From: Pedobacter sp. MC2016-15
GTDB lineage: Bacteria; Bacteroidota; Bacteroidia; Sphingobacteriales; Sphingobacteriaceae
DNA length: 64,000 nucleotides
Reading direction: 5' to 3'
Assembly (NCBI RefSeq): GCF_026239695.1
Contig: NZ_JAPIVS010000005.1
Coordinates: forward strand, 124,001-188,000
Shown here: positions 25,152-34,576 of the stretch, one piece after another
How positions within the stretch are numbered: position 1 is the stretch's first letter
Layout: each line of letters starts with the position of its first letter
Translations under genes and position numbers: made by a program
Notes under the pieces: model-generated
The model's database searches: none
Told to the model about the DNA's origin: nothing
Seen by the model: only the letters and a program-made list of their open reading frames with translations

Positions 25152-25754
25152 TTATGATTGCTGACTTTGAGTCGACTGGCGTAAAACATCTTCTGCTTTT
25201 CTGAGATTGATGCGCATTTCTATGTTATCCATCACGATATGGGCCATATGTTGCAGCATATCCTTTTCTTTATCCGTAAATTTTCTCTTTTCGAAGCCCA
25301 TTACGCAGATTGTGCCAATGCAAAATCCGTCGTGGGTAATGAGCGGGGCGCCTGCATAGAATTTAAACCCAATTTCTGCTGCAAGCATTGAATTGGAAAG
25401 GAAACAGGGATCTGCACATGGCAGGGTTTCAAATACGGTAACCTCTTTACTCAGGATCGCCAGGGAGCATAAACTGGAACCTCGCGGTGTGAAACTCTGG
25501 GCACCCTCGATGTCCATACTGGTTTTAACGAATACCTCTTCGGTATCTACGAAGTTGATGAGCGCAATCGGAACATTAAAAAAAAGGGCAGCCAGATTGG
25601 AAATATTATCAAAAGATTTTTCAGGAGCAGTACCTATAATATGATAACGTCTCAGCGCTTCTACACGCTGCTGGTCATTTTCAGGAATTGTCATGTTTCC
25701 GAGATTTGTTTCCATGGAACTCAGTTTGCATTTCAGCTGGATTGCTGATTTCAT
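25152..25754 (-). CDS. Stand-alone GAF domain protein
   Basis: This 200-residue protein is essentially one GAF domain (about 30-185; FDNISNLAALFFNVPIALINFVD, then GFKFYAGAPLITHDGFCIGTICV). GAF domains bind cyclic nucleotides, haem or other small ligands, but no output domain is present. It is closely related to the N-terminal GAF of the next gene (25834), indicating local duplication. The start may lie at Met14 or Met21 of the frame given. It probably acts by partnering a kinase, perhaps the GAF kinase at 27333. Confidence 0.85.
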   Translation of the reverse strand: MKSAIQLKCKLSSMETNLGNMTIPENDQQRVEALRRYHIIGTAPEKSFDNISNLAALFFNVPIALINFVDTEEVFVKTSMDIEGAQSFTPRGSSLCSLAILSKEVTVFETLPCADPCFLSNSMLAAEIGFKFYAGAPLITHDGFCIGTICVMGFEKRKFTDKEKDMLQHMAHIVMDNIEMRINLRKAEDVLRQSTQSQQS

Positions 25755-25833
25755 ATATGTGTGTCAACATATATACGGGAAAACTACACAAACCAGATGA
25801 AAACCATAACAATCATTTCATTCATTCTGATTA

Positions 25834-27174
25834 TCAATATCTTCCCTCAATATTATGAGTAATGTCATTGATTGAAGCCATTATCTGGTGTACTTCGTTG
25901 TTATCATCAAAAATTGGCACATAGCTGATATTCAGGATCATGTCTCGGGAGCCTGAGATACTGTTCACGGTGATTTTGATTTCTGATAAGGTTGCCGTTT
26001 TGCGTGTATCAAAAATCTGGCGCAGGACATCGGTAGATGCGATCGAGTCAAAGTCAGGATAGAGATCAAATAAGGATTTTCCAAGGACTTCAGCGGCTGT
26101 TTTGCCCATGATCTCGCACATGGGCTGGTTCACTGTTTCTACAATGAGTTCCCTGCCGCCATAGATTGCCATTCCCGTTGCAGAGTTCATCACCATAGTT
26201 TCCAGTTGCAATTTGTGATTCTGTAAGACCTGGCGTGCCTTCATTTCCTCTGTCACTTCGGTTGCCACGATCATAATACTGCTGGTCATACCCTCGTCAT
26301 CCTGCAGGGGTTGATAAACAAAGTTAAAGTACACATCTTCCAGATGACCATTGCGGATCAGCAACACGCATACTTCTTCCCCGTAATAAGGGACACTGGT
26401 AGTGAAAACCTGATCCAGTATCTGCAAAAATGCCTGTCCCTCCAGTTCCGGCAAAGCCTCCTTCAGCGGTTTACCTATCACTGCTTCACTTTTTCCCCAC
26501 ACTTCAAGAATCCTTGGGTTGGCCAGTTCTACAATGAGTTCTCTGCCTCGCAGAATGCCAATCGCCATAGGTGCATTGGCAATGAGAGATTCGTTATTAA
26601 AATTCTGCTGAGCAATACGTGCCGCATCCAATACCTTCTTTTCGGCGTCAAATATTCCGCGCAGCCGCAGCTCGATCTCGTCCATCACGATCCTTGCGAG
26701 TCCCTTGAGCATCAAGGTTTCCTTTTCGGTAAAGGTTCTGGCGTCGCGGCCGATTACGCAGATGGTACCTATCGTAAATCCATCATAGGTGATTAGCGGA
26801 GCGCCGGCATAAAATTTAAATCCCATCTCTGCCACAAGAAGTGGGTCGGCCAGCAGATGCTGATCCATCTTTGGAATATCCTCAACAACAGTAACTTCGT
26901 CCTTACCCAGCGCCATGGCACAAATACTATTGCTCCGTGGACTGTTGCGAATCTCCTCAACACCCATATTGGATTTCAAAAAGACGTTTTCTGTATCAAT
27001 AAAAGAAATCAGAGATACCGGAAGATCAAATATTTGAGTAGCTAATCTGGCGATGTTATCAAATGATTGCTCGGGAGGAGTATTGAGAATCTGATAACGT
27101 TTTAGTGCCTCAACACGACGATTATCGTCTGCTGAAAGATTACCTGCTGCCAACTTATTTTCCATTTGTCTCAT
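25834..27174 (-). CDS. GAF-PAS-PAS sensory protein without kinase domain
   Basis: This 446-residue soluble protein has an N-terminal GAF (about 18-175) with RRVEALKRYQILNTPPEQSFDNIA and GFKFYAGAPLITYDG. Two PAS domains follow (about 195-310 and 320-440), each with the pattern of Met/Ile-GI-GRELIVE and a closing ITE/VTE-like stretch. It ends after the second PAS with no HisKA, GGDEF or DNA-binding part. The family often heads full kinases; here it would signal through a partner. The N-terminus is a paralogue of the neighbouring 200-residue GAF protein. Confidence 0.85.
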   Translation of the reverse strand: MRQMENKLAAGNLSADDNRRVEALKRYQILNTPPEQSFDNIARLATQIFDLPVSLISFIDTENVFLKSNMGVEEIRNSPRSNSICAMALGKDEVTVVEDIPKMDQHLLADPLLVAEMGFKFYAGAPLITYDGFTIGTICVIGRDARTFTEKETLMLKGLARIVMDEIELRLRGIFDAEKKVLDAARIAQQNFNNESLIANAPMAIGILRGRELIVELANPRILEVWGKSEAVIGKPLKEALPELEGQAFLQILDQVFTTSVPYYGEEVCVLLIRNGHLEDVYFNFVYQPLQDDEGMTSSIMIVATEVTEEMKARQVLQNHKLQLETMVMNSATGMAIYGGRELIVETVNQPMCEIMGKTAAEVLGKSLFDLYPDFDSIASTDVLRQIFDTRKTATLSEIKITVNSISGSRDMILNISYVPIFDDNNEVHQIMASINDITHNIEGRY

Positions 27175-27332
27175 TTAGAAGCATCGGCTCTACAACCAAT
27201 AGCTATTGTGCGGGGAATAAGATAGTTAATAATATTTCTGAATATTCAGACGTAACCAAATTAAAACGCTTTTTTTAACTAAAAGGCTGGAATTGTAATC
27301 TTGGGATGAATAAATTTCGGTCCATACAGGTC

Positions 27333-28517
27333 TTAACTGTCGATAGTGAGGGTAAAACAGGTCTGCTCATCGGTAGAAGTTACACTCAATTCTCCATGAT
27401 GGGCACGGGCGATTTCTGAAGCAATGTACAGCCCCAGTCCGAGTCCGTCCTTACTGTTTTCTTCAGGTCCCCGGGAGAAGGGCTGAAACAGACGGGCCAT
27501 TTTGGTATCGGGGATTTTCTCACCACAGTTGGCTACAGAAAGATTAAGTTTGCCATTCTGGCTCAGCAGTTTCACCGTCACCGGTTCATCGGCTTTGCCA
27601 TAAGTAAGTGCATTCCCGAGGATATTTGAAAACAGCTGAGCAATCCGTACGGCATCACATTTTACTGGTTCCCTGAGTTTAAATTCGATGTCAATGCTGC
27701 GGTTTGGCCATATTGCTTTGAGCTCAGTAATCACCTGTGCCAGGGTAGCCTCCAGGGCTGCGTTTTCTTTGATATTCAGCGTAATGCCTTCTCCAAGGCG
27801 TCCACGGGCGAAATCCAGTACATTTTCAATCAGTCCTGTGATACGGAAAGAACTGTCCTGAATGATATTTGCCAGTCGCAATGCACGGTCGTCCAGCGGC
27901 ATCCTTAACAGCAACTGAGCGCTATTCCTTATGGCACCAACAGGGTTGCGAAGATCATGACCAAGGATAGCAATAAACTGATCTCTCAGTTCAGAAGTTT
28001 TTTGCTCTTCAATCAGATCAATGGTAGTCAGTTCAATCTGTTCCAGGGCATTGAGGTGAAAGGCGATCAGATCCGCAAATAATTTGAACATCCCCAGAGT
28101 TTCGGGAGTATTGAGTAAGGCAGGGTTAGGATCTATTGCGCAAAGCGTACCAAAGAACCGGTTGCCGCTGAGGGTAATTGGTGTAGAGATATAACTTTGA
28201 AAACCATAGAGCAGGGGAGTATGATGATGCGCATATACTTTGTCAGTTGCCACATGATCAATCACTACTGTTTGCTTATTCTGCTCAATTTCCTGGCAGA
28301 TGGTGGTACTGATATCAAGTTCACCACCTGGAATTAGTCCGAAGTTGATGTTGTCTTTTACCGCACATGCCACCCACCTTTTTTCAGTGACCCGGGCTAC
28401 CGCTGCAAAGCCCATACCGGTAATCCGGCAGATCACTTCCAGGATGCTATCCACTGCGGGAATCTTTTTAAACACTTCTACTTCTGCCTGCAAAGTGGCT
28501 TCGGCATTATCTAACAT
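27333..28517 (-). CDS. GAF-domain sensor histidine kinase
   Basis: This 394-residue soluble kinase has a GAF domain (about 20-155; SYISTPITLSGNRFFGTLCAIDP), HisKA with H187 in ILGHDLRNPVGA, and HATPase_c with LGNALTYG and GLGLGLYIASEIARAH. The GHDLRNPL-type H-box is common in phytochrome-like and GAF kinases. No membrane helix and no receiver are present. It begins a run of minus-strand sensory genes. The REC protein at 29367 is a possible, unproven partner. Confidence 0.92.
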   Translation of the reverse strand: MLDNAEATLQAEVEVFKKIPAVDSILEVICRITGMGFAAVARVTEKRWVACAVKDNINFGLIPGGELDISTTICQEIEQNKQTVVIDHVATDKVYAHHHTPLLYGFQSYISTPITLSGNRFFGTLCAIDPNPALLNTPETLGMFKLFADLIAFHLNALEQIELTTIDLIEEQKTSELRDQFIAILGHDLRNPVGAIRNSAQLLLRMPLDDRALRLANIIQDSSFRITGLIENVLDFARGRLGEGITLNIKENAALEATLAQVITELKAIWPNRSIDIEFKLREPVKCDAVRIAQLFSNILGNALTYGKADEPVTVKLLSQNGKLNLSVANCGEKIPDTKMARLFQPFSRGPEENSKDGLGLGLYIASEIARAHHGELSVTSTDEQTCFTLTIDS

Positions 28518-28661
28518 GTATTGTCCTCTAAAATATTTACTGCAATTTAATCATAATAGTACCTTAAACAAGAAATAAAGTTCATTACACAGTCATAACA
28601 ATGTACGTAAATCCGATTAGCTCAGTTCTGCGTAAGTAGTATGAATATCTACTATCTGTTT

Positions 28662-28985
28662 ATGAGCATTGGAAAAGAAAAAGTGAAATTAGAAAAGCTA
28701 TTGGTCTCAGTAGCGAGTGTAAAAAACATAGATGAACTTAACCTGGAAATTGTCAATGAAGGATACCGTGAATATGCGGTCATCATCAAAAATTTATACA
28801 ACAAGCAACCTAATATTTTTGGGAACCTTTACAATTACGATTTGAAGGAAATCAAAGAGAATAAAAAGTTTACGAAAGAAAGTTACACGGCTAAAGCTAA
28901 ACAAACCAACTTTACGGCATATCGCGACTCAGTGGTGGAGGCTATTGAGAGAACCATGGAATATATTACCAGTTACGTTCAGTAA
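28662..28985 (+). CDS. Unknown helical protein, paralogue of the 29017 gene
   Basis: This 107-residue protein starts at the ATG giving MSIGKEKVKLEK, chosen because it lines up with the paralogue MASSKEKIKLTR without gaps; an ATG 21 bases earlier is less likely. The two proteins share about 45% identity by hand count. The best-conserved segment is NLYNYDLxEI, with IVNEG and EYIT also shared. There is no signal peptide or membrane helix; it is charged and predicted mostly helical. I do not recognise the family. It faces its paralogue tail to tail, 31 bases apart. Confidence 0.7.
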   Translation: MSIGKEKVKLEKLLVSVASVKNIDELNLEIVNEGYREYAVIIKNLYNKQPNIFGNLYNYDLKEIKENKKFTKESYTAKAKQTNFTAYRDSVVEAIERTMEYITSYVQ

Positions 28986-29016
28986 CCATAATGTAGCAGC
29001 TGTAATCAGCTGTATT

Positions 29017-29343
29017 TTATAATAGAATATAGTCAGTAATATATTCTATCGCACTTTCGATGGCATGATGAAGCGCATCTTTGTACGCCTCAAAATGTAC
29101 TTTTTGTGCTTCATCTGCAAAATCTTCCGTCACATTTTTCTTATTACTCCTGATTTCAGCAAGATCATAATTGTACAGGTTAGCAAACACATTAGGATTA
29201 TTTTTGAATAAAACCCTGATGACTTTGGTATACTCGATAAAACCTTCATTTACGATCAGGAGATTCGCTTCATTAAAGCTATCAATTTCTGATAATGAGG
29301 ATAAAATCCTGGTCAGTTTAATTTTTTCTTTACTTGATGCCAT
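29017..29343 (-). CDS. Unknown helical protein, paralogue of the 28662 gene
   Basis: This 108-residue protein contains NLYNYDLAEI, IVNEGFIEY and AIEYITDY, which match its convergent paralogue. It follows a single-domain response regulator (29367) by 23 bases on the same strand, so the two are likely co-transcribed. A role in that phospho-signalling pathway is possible. The family is unrecognised. The pair was probably produced by an inverted duplication. Confidence 0.75.
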   Translation of the reverse strand: MASSKEKIKLTRILSSLSEIDSFNEANLLIVNEGFIEYTKVIRVLFKNNPNVFANLYNYDLAEIRSNKKNVTEDFADEAQKVHFEAYKDALHHAIESAIEYITDYILL

Positions 29344-29366
29344 AGATGAATCTAATGTAATACAAT

Positions 29367-29729
29367 TTACTGAATTTTTTGCCAGCGGTTAACCAACTCA
29401 TTGAGTTCATCGCGGTCAAAAGGTTTCCTGAGATAGCCATCGGCACCTGCTTCTGCGGCTTTACTCTCAATTCCCAGCAGTGCAGACATCATCACAATCG
29501 GGATGTGAGAAGTTTCTTTTTTTGCTTTCAGCATTTTGCAGGCATCACTACCTTTTTCGTTGCCGAGCAATTCATCCAGCAGAATTAAATCGGGTTGAAG
29601 AGTGACTATATCTTTAGTAATTTCCAAATCCGATGCATGGATAACTTCATGACCTTCTTCGGTTAACAGGAGATAGACAATGTATAAAATTTCTGCATCG
29701 TCTTCAATCACCACTATTTTTAATCCCAT
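29367..29729 (-). CDS. Single-domain response regulator (REC only)
   Basis: This 120-residue receiver has acidic residues ED-D at 9-11, phospho-acceptor D52 in LILLDELLG, the Ser of MMSA and Lys in YLRKPFD. There is no output domain, so it works by protein contact or as a phosphate carrier, like CheY or Spo0F. It sits among orphan sensor proteins and is followed by the unknown 108-residue gene. Its kinase is not identifiable from position alone. Confidence 0.92.
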   Translation of the reverse strand: MGLKIVVIEDDAEILYIVYLLLTEEGHEVIHASDLEITKDIVTLQPDLILLDELLGNEKGSDACKMLKAKKETSHIPIVMMSALLGIESKAAEAGADGYLRKPFDRDELNELVNRWQKIQ

Positions 29730-29819
29730 AATTTAAATTTGGTTAATGACACCTTAGTGTTTAAACAACAATAACACCTTTGAAAAAGTTCCGCATTTTT
29801 ATACTTATTTGTGTAACGG

Positions 29820-30467
29820 TCATTTTTCTGTGGTTTTCTTCTGGTATTTCTTTAGTCTCAGTGCTTTCAATTCTTCCAGATCTTTACTGAGATCAGTGAT
29901 CAGATCTTTCAGCAAGGCTACATTGTGATCGTCCTGGTTTAGCAACCGGAGCGACTCTGCTCCAGGGAGGTCAAACTGTCGTTTCAGGATCAGGGGTATT
30001 TTAAAACTTTTTGCAGTAAAAGCACAGGCATAAGAGTATAGGCAGGAGATATATTCGCTGAGCGCACGTTCGTAGTATGCTGTCAGCCTTTTATAACTTT
30101 TAGATTTTTTAAATAGCAGAAGGTATGGCCGGAATCGCGTTGACTGAGCAACGATATAGGGATCAGCCAGTTCCTCCTCTTCATCGATTCCCCATCTCAG
30201 GGAAAGTTCACGTTTAGCGTTGATCAGTTTCAGAGTCGCACTGTAAAGGTTAAGCACAAAGGGGTCGCCGGTTTCCAAAAAAAAGTCCAGGTTATCGATA
30301 TGTGGTGCCCAGGCGTCACTGAATTCTTTCTGATGCGATTTCATTGAACGCTTAAATGTCAGGTAATACATATACTCATACAGGTCTGAGTGCATATAAG
30401 TGATGATTACACCCAAACCCCTGATAGAAAGATTTAAGTCGAAGGGATCATTCCTGGAAACTTTCAT
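29820..30467 (-). CDS. Unknown 215-residue protein
   Basis: I do not recognise this protein. It has no signal peptide; it is rich in aromatic and charged residues (YMYYLTFKRSMKSHQKEF) and looks helical throughout. It ends in a lysine-rich amphipathic helix (DLEELKALRLKKYQKKTTEK). It lies 90 bases upstream, in reading direction, of the single-domain response regulator, and may belong to the same transcription unit. Confidence 0.6.
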   Translation of the reverse strand: MKVSRNDPFDLNLSIRGLGVIITYMHSDLYEYMYYLTFKRSMKSHQKEFSDAWAPHIDNLDFFLETGDPFVLNLYSATLKLINAKRELSLRWGIDEEEELADPYIVAQSTRFRPYLLLFKKSKSYKRLTAYYERALSEYISCLYSYACAFTAKSFKIPLILKRQFDLPGAESLRLLNQDDHNVALLKDLITDLSKDLEELKALRLKKYQKKTTEK

Positions 30468-30595
30468 ACGATCATAATTAGTAGCTGGTGTTGTGTCTAT
30501 TAGTTAAATATAGTGCTAGGTAATGAAACAAATAGTTCGACATTAAAGTTATCCAATTTAATAATTCAATAAAATTAAATTTTACCTTTTATCAG

Positions 30596-31177
30596 ATGAA
30601 CGAAGCGCTTACGCCCCTTTCCGATCTTAAACTTTATATGTTATTACTGGGGTCTAAAGCCCCGCAGAGAAATGTTGAACAGCATGACTATTACTTCGGC
30701 ATTGCGCGCTCATTAAAAGAGCTTGTTCCGGAAATTAAGGCCTTCTGGCCCGAAGCAGGAAACAGCATTCATATCGATGGATGGCGCGAAGTGAATAGTG
30801 TAGAAGGATATCAGATCAAGGCAGTACTCCGGGAAAACGAAGACGATGCCACAGGAAAAAGTCTGTTTTTTATCAACCTGGGTGGTTATCAGCAGAACAT
30901 CCTGGAGGAGCAGCATTATATCGTACTAACGGTGCAGGACGACCGTGCGCAGGCTACACAACACGCGAAGAAAACTGTGTTTTTTAAAACCAATAGTATC
31001 AAAGGCGCAAATTCACATATCGATGAAAAGTATGGCGTGGATGTAGATGATATCTATAAAATCGAAGAAATCCTGAGTGCTTCGCAAAAGGCAAGGTTTC
31101 AGCTGACGATCAGTCCGGCGGCCGACTTGCCTGCAGACGCGGTCCACCTGGGATATTTTAAGCTGGATAAGTTGTAA
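30596..31177 (+). CDS. DUF1543 domain protein
   Basis: This 193-residue protein has the DUF1543 signature near the N-terminus: MLLLGSKAPQRNVEQHDYYFG, then LKELVPEIKAFWPEAGNSIHID. The second half resembles a repeat of the same fold. The family is small, cytoplasmic and of unknown function. It starts a plus-strand pair with the FAD/NAD(P)-binding protein 73 bases downstream. Confidence 0.8.
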   Translation: MNEALTPLSDLKLYMLLLGSKAPQRNVEQHDYYFGIARSLKELVPEIKAFWPEAGNSIHIDGWREVNSVEGYQIKAVLRENEDDATGKSLFFINLGGYQQNILEEQHYIVLTVQDDRAQATQHAKKTVFFKTNSIKGANSHIDEKYGVDVDDIYKIEEILSASQKARFQLTISPAADLPADAVHLGYFKLDKL

Positions 31178-31250
31178 GTTTTGGGCAAAACCAAATACAT
31201 TATCAGTTGTTACAGCCTGCAATTACACACTCATCATTATTTTACATCCA

Positions 31251-32993
31251 TTGAAAAACAAAATTCGGATAGCAATTCTTGGCGGTGGTCCAAGTGGATT
31301 GTTTATGTTTAAAAGATTCGTAGACGCAAATAGTACCGATTATGCAATAGACATTTTCGAAAGGAAAAACAATCTCGGTGCTGGCATGCCCTATAGCCTT
31401 GAGGGGGCCAATGACGAACATATCACCAATGTATCAGGCAATGAAATACCTGAACTCGTAACCAGTATTGCCGAATGGATCAAAACTGTACATCCGGATA
31501 CGCTGAGACATTTTCATATCGATCCGCATGATTTTAACGATTATAAGGTTCTTCCACGATTGCTCTTTGGTCAGTATTTGACGTCACAGTTCAACCTGTT
31601 AAAGCAAAAAGCTGCAAAGGCAGGTATAGCTACCCATATACATTTCAATAGTCCGGTGACAGATATCATTGATCATCCACAACGGGGAAAGGTAGCGGTG
31701 GAGATCGCCGGACAGGAACGATTTGAATACGATCATGTGATCGTGTGTACAGGGCACAACTGGCCGGTCCATCATGAAGGTAAGGTCTCCGGATATTTTG
31801 ATTCGCCTTATCCGCCCTCCAAATTAGCTTTCCATGTCAATCATCCTGTAGCCATCAAAGGATCGTCGCTTACCGCAATAGATGCCATCAGGACATTGAC
31901 GCGCTATAACGGATCATTTCGCAGGAACGATGAAGGTTTACTTTCCTATCATGTTGCTGATGACAGCAGTGGTTTCAAACTGGTGATGCATTCCAGAAAT
32001 GGGATGCTGCCGGCGGTGAGGTTTCATCTGGAAGACTCCCATCTGGGGAAAGAAACCGTTTTGAGCAAAGAAGAGGTAGACAAACAGCGCGAAGCTAATG
32101 ATGGATTTCTGTCATTGGATTACGTTTTTGAGAAGAACTTTAAGGATCACCTGATCGATAAAGAGCCTGAATTTTATGCCAGGATAAAGGATATGAAGAT
32201 GGAGGCTTTTGTGGAGCTGATGATGGACCTTCGTGAACGCCTCGATCCTTTCCAGCTGTTGCGGGCGGAGTATGCAGAAGCTGAAAAGTCTATCAAAAGA
32301 AAAGAGTCGGTCTACTGGAAGGAGATGCTGGGCGTATTGAGTTTTGCGATGAATTACCCGGCAAAGTATTTTTCAGCTGAAGATATGCAAAGATTGCAGA
32401 AGGTGCTGATGCCACTGATCTCCATCGTGATTGCTTTTGCACCGCAAAGTTCTGTGGAACAATTGCTCGCTTTGCATGCCGCAGGCGTATTGGAGATGGT
32501 ATCTGTGGGAGATGACAGCCATATCGAAGTCAATCCTGAGGGCGGAATTGTTTATCATTATACCGATGAAAATGGCGCAAGCCATGCGGATGCTTACCAG
32601 ACTTTTGTCGATGCCGTTGGTCAGCCACACCTTTCATTTCAGGAGCTCCCATATGAGGGCTTGCTTGCAGGAAAGACGGTTAGCCCGGCGCGGTTGCTGT
32701 TTCAGGATCCTTTACAGGGAGAGAAAGCGCTGGAGAATGGTGATGAGCATGTGGAGCGCGATCAGAAGGGTAACTATTACCTGAAAGTTTCAGGAATAAG
32801 TATCAATGATCATTTCCAGGCCCTGGATGAATACAATGCACTGAATGAAAGGATTTATGTCATGGCTGTTCCGTATATAGGAGGTTTTAATCCGGATTAC
32901 TCGGGATTGGATTTTTGTGAAGCGGCTTCTGCAACGATTATTAAAAGTATACTCCAAACCACGGTATACAGTAGGGTAGCGGGTAGGTTGTAG
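31251..32993 (+). CDS. FAD/NAD(P)-binding protein
   Basis: This 580-residue protein begins with a dinucleotide-binding Rossmann motif (IAILGGGPSGLFMFKRF, GxGxxG at about 10-15). The acidic end of beta2 is in IDIFERKNNLGAGMPYS, characteristic of the NAD_binding_9 (PF13454) family. A second nucleotide motif is in DHVIVCTGHNWP. It probably carries FAD and oxidises an unknown substrate, as related proteins do in small-molecule pathways. The start codon is TTG, because no ATG lies in frame before the GxGxxG motif; a rare but supported choice. The middle is family-specific. Confidence 0.82.
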   Translation: MKNKIRIAILGGGPSGLFMFKRFVDANSTDYAIDIFERKNNLGAGMPYSLEGANDEHITNVSGNEIPELVTSIAEWIKTVHPDTLRHFHIDPHDFNDYKVLPRLLFGQYLTSQFNLLKQKAAKAGIATHIHFNSPVTDIIDHPQRGKVAVEIAGQERFEYDHVIVCTGHNWPVHHEGKVSGYFDSPYPPSKLAFHVNHPVAIKGSSLTAIDAIRTLTRYNGSFRRNDEGLLSYHVADDSSGFKLVMHSRNGMLPAVRFHLEDSHLGKETVLSKEEVDKQREANDGFLSLDYVFEKNFKDHLIDKEPEFYARIKDMKMEAFVELMMDLRERLDPFQLLRAEYAEAEKSIKRKESVYWKEMLGVLSFAMNYPAKYFSAEDMQRLQKVLMPLISIVIAFAPQSSVEQLLALHAAGVLEMVSVGDDSHIEVNPEGGIVYHYTDENGASHADAYQTFVDAVGQPHLSFQELPYEGLLAGKTVSPARLLFQDPLQGEKALENGDEHVERDQKGNYYLKVSGISINDHFQALDEYNALNERIYVMAVPYIGGFNPDYSGLDFCEAASATIIKSILQTTVYSRVAGRL

Positions 32994-33156
32994 TAAAAAG
33001 TATACACTTTTATTCACGCGCACCGGATTTTCTAATTGTCATAAAATGCTGTCTCAATGCTGATAAACAATGTTCAGACTGAAATTTATACCCCTAATGG
33101 TTGTGTGGCTTTATTATTACTCATGGTGTGTATCTATCAATTATAAAACAAAACAA

Positions 33157-34485
33157 ATGAGAGCTACAATTACAAAATCGGCATTGGTACTATCCCTGGT
33201 AGGGTTATCAACGTCATTATTTGCTCAGGATATGAATTCTGACACCACTAAACGTTTCGATAAAAAAGAATTCCGTACCTGGTCGATCGGACTGAACGGC
33301 GGTATGTTAACACACTATACACCTTTCAATGGGAGCAGCAACGGAGATTTCCGCACACCACAGGAGAGCTGGGGTTACGGCGGTTATATCAAGAAACAAA
33401 TCCTTCCGGGATTTGGTATCCAGGCAGACTTCCTTGCAGGTAAGGTAAAAGGCTTCAGAGCTAATTCATTGCCTTCACCAACACCAGCACAAGAGGCCAG
33501 CAGCTTCGAAACAAAAATCGACTGGTCGGCAGCAGTAAGTGCAAATTTCACTATCGCTAATCTGAGCTTAAACCAGAAACGTAACTTCCTTTCACCGTAC
33601 GTAACTGCCGGTGCGGGTTACATGTCGTCCAGCGCCAATGTACAAAACACACCAGCGGGAGCAAGTACAGGATATAACGAAAACTGGTTTATTCCAGTTG
33701 GAGCAGGTTTCAAACTGGGTGTATCCAAAGGTGTAAACATCGATTTAGGATATACAGTGAACTTCATGAGAACAAACAACTTTGACGGTGTTCGCAGCGC
33801 AGCAAATGATAAGTTTTCTTATGCACACGCTGGTGTGGAGATCGCCCTGGGTAAAAAAGGAACTTCACAGTTACAGAACTATAGCGCTGTTGCCGCTATC
33901 CGCGAGGAAAGTGCAGCTGAAAGTGCTGAGTTAAGAAGAGCATTGTCAACTTCTGAGCAGAACAGACTGAGAGATCAGGAACAATATGCTAAAGATATGG
34001 GCGATGACGATATGGACGGTGTAGCTAACAAATTCGACAAATGCCCTGGCACTCCTGCAAATACAGTTGTTGATGGAGCAGGTTGTCCTCTGGTAGCGCC
34101 TAAACCTGTGATCAGGGAAAAAGTGATCATCACAGAATCGGATCGTAAAGTAGTAAGCGAAGCGATCAAAAACCTGGAGTTCGACCTGGGTAAATCTACG
34201 ATCAAAGCGAGTTCATACACTACATTAAACAGAGTTGCCGCTTTATTGGTGGAGAAAAACTTCAGCCTGAAATTAGCAGGACACACAGATAATACTGGTT
34301 CTATGGCCTTAAACTTAAGCTTATCAAAAGACAGAGCTGAAGCGGTTAAATCTTACCTGGTTTCTCAGGGAGCTAACGCCTCACGTGTTGAAGCTACAGG
34401 TTACGGACCAAACCAGCCGATTGCTACCAACAAAACAGCAGCCGGACGTCAGAAAAACAGAAGGGTAGAATTTACGCTTTATTAA
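33157..34485 (+). CDS. OmpA-family outer membrane protein
   Basis: This 442-residue protein has a signal peptide ending in LFAQ (start at MRATITKSALVL; an earlier in-frame ATG at 33070 gives an unlikely N-terminus). An eight-stranded-type beta-barrel (about 45-255) leads to a thrombospondin type-3 like calcium segment (DDDMDGVANKFDKCPGT). The C-terminal OmpA domain has LEFDLGKSTIKASSY and LAGHTDNTGSMALNLSLSKDRA, split here by motif, ending RRVEFTLY. It anchors the outer membrane to peptidoglycan. A strong terminator follows, fitting high expression. Confidence 0.93.
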   Translation: MRATITKSALVLSLVGLSTSLFAQDMNSDTTKRFDKKEFRTWSIGLNGGMLTHYTPFNGSSNGDFRTPQESWGYGGYIKKQILPGFGIQADFLAGKVKGFRANSLPSPTPAQEASSFETKIDWSAAVSANFTIANLSLNQKRNFLSPYVTAGAGYMSSSANVQNTPAGASTGYNENWFIPVGAGFKLGVSKGVNIDLGYTVNFMRTNNFDGVRSAANDKFSYAHAGVEIALGKKGTSQLQNYSAVAAIREESAAESAELRRALSTSEQNRLRDQEQYAKDMGDDDMDGVANKFDKCPGTPANTVVDGAGCPLVAPKPVIREKVIITESDRKVVSEAIKNLEFDLGKSTIKASSYTTLNRVAALLVEKNFSLKLAGHTDNTGSMALNLSLSKDRAEAVKSYLVSQGANASRVEATGYGPNQPIATNKTAAGRQKNRRVEFTLY

Positions 34486-34503
34486 TCAATAACACACACT
34501 ATC

Positions 34504-34534
34504 ATTAAAGCCTGCAAATCCTGCAGGCTTTAAT
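34504..34534 (+). terminator. Rho-independent terminator after ompA-like gene
   Basis: ATTAAAGCCTGCA, loop AATCC and TGCAGGCTTTAAT form a 13-bp perfect stem followed by TTTT. Confidence 0.9.
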
Positions 34535-34576
34535 TTTATACGGCTATATTTATATCTTAATATTATCCTCACGCTC

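Noticed and set aside
28300-28578. 92-residue plus-strand frame opposite the GAF kinase
   Set aside because: Antisense to a well-supported kinase; Ser/Thr-rich without motif.
33070-33156. Longer start for the OmpA-like gene
   Set aside because: MRATITKSALVLSL at 33157 is a clean signal peptide; the longer version places 29 odd residues before it.
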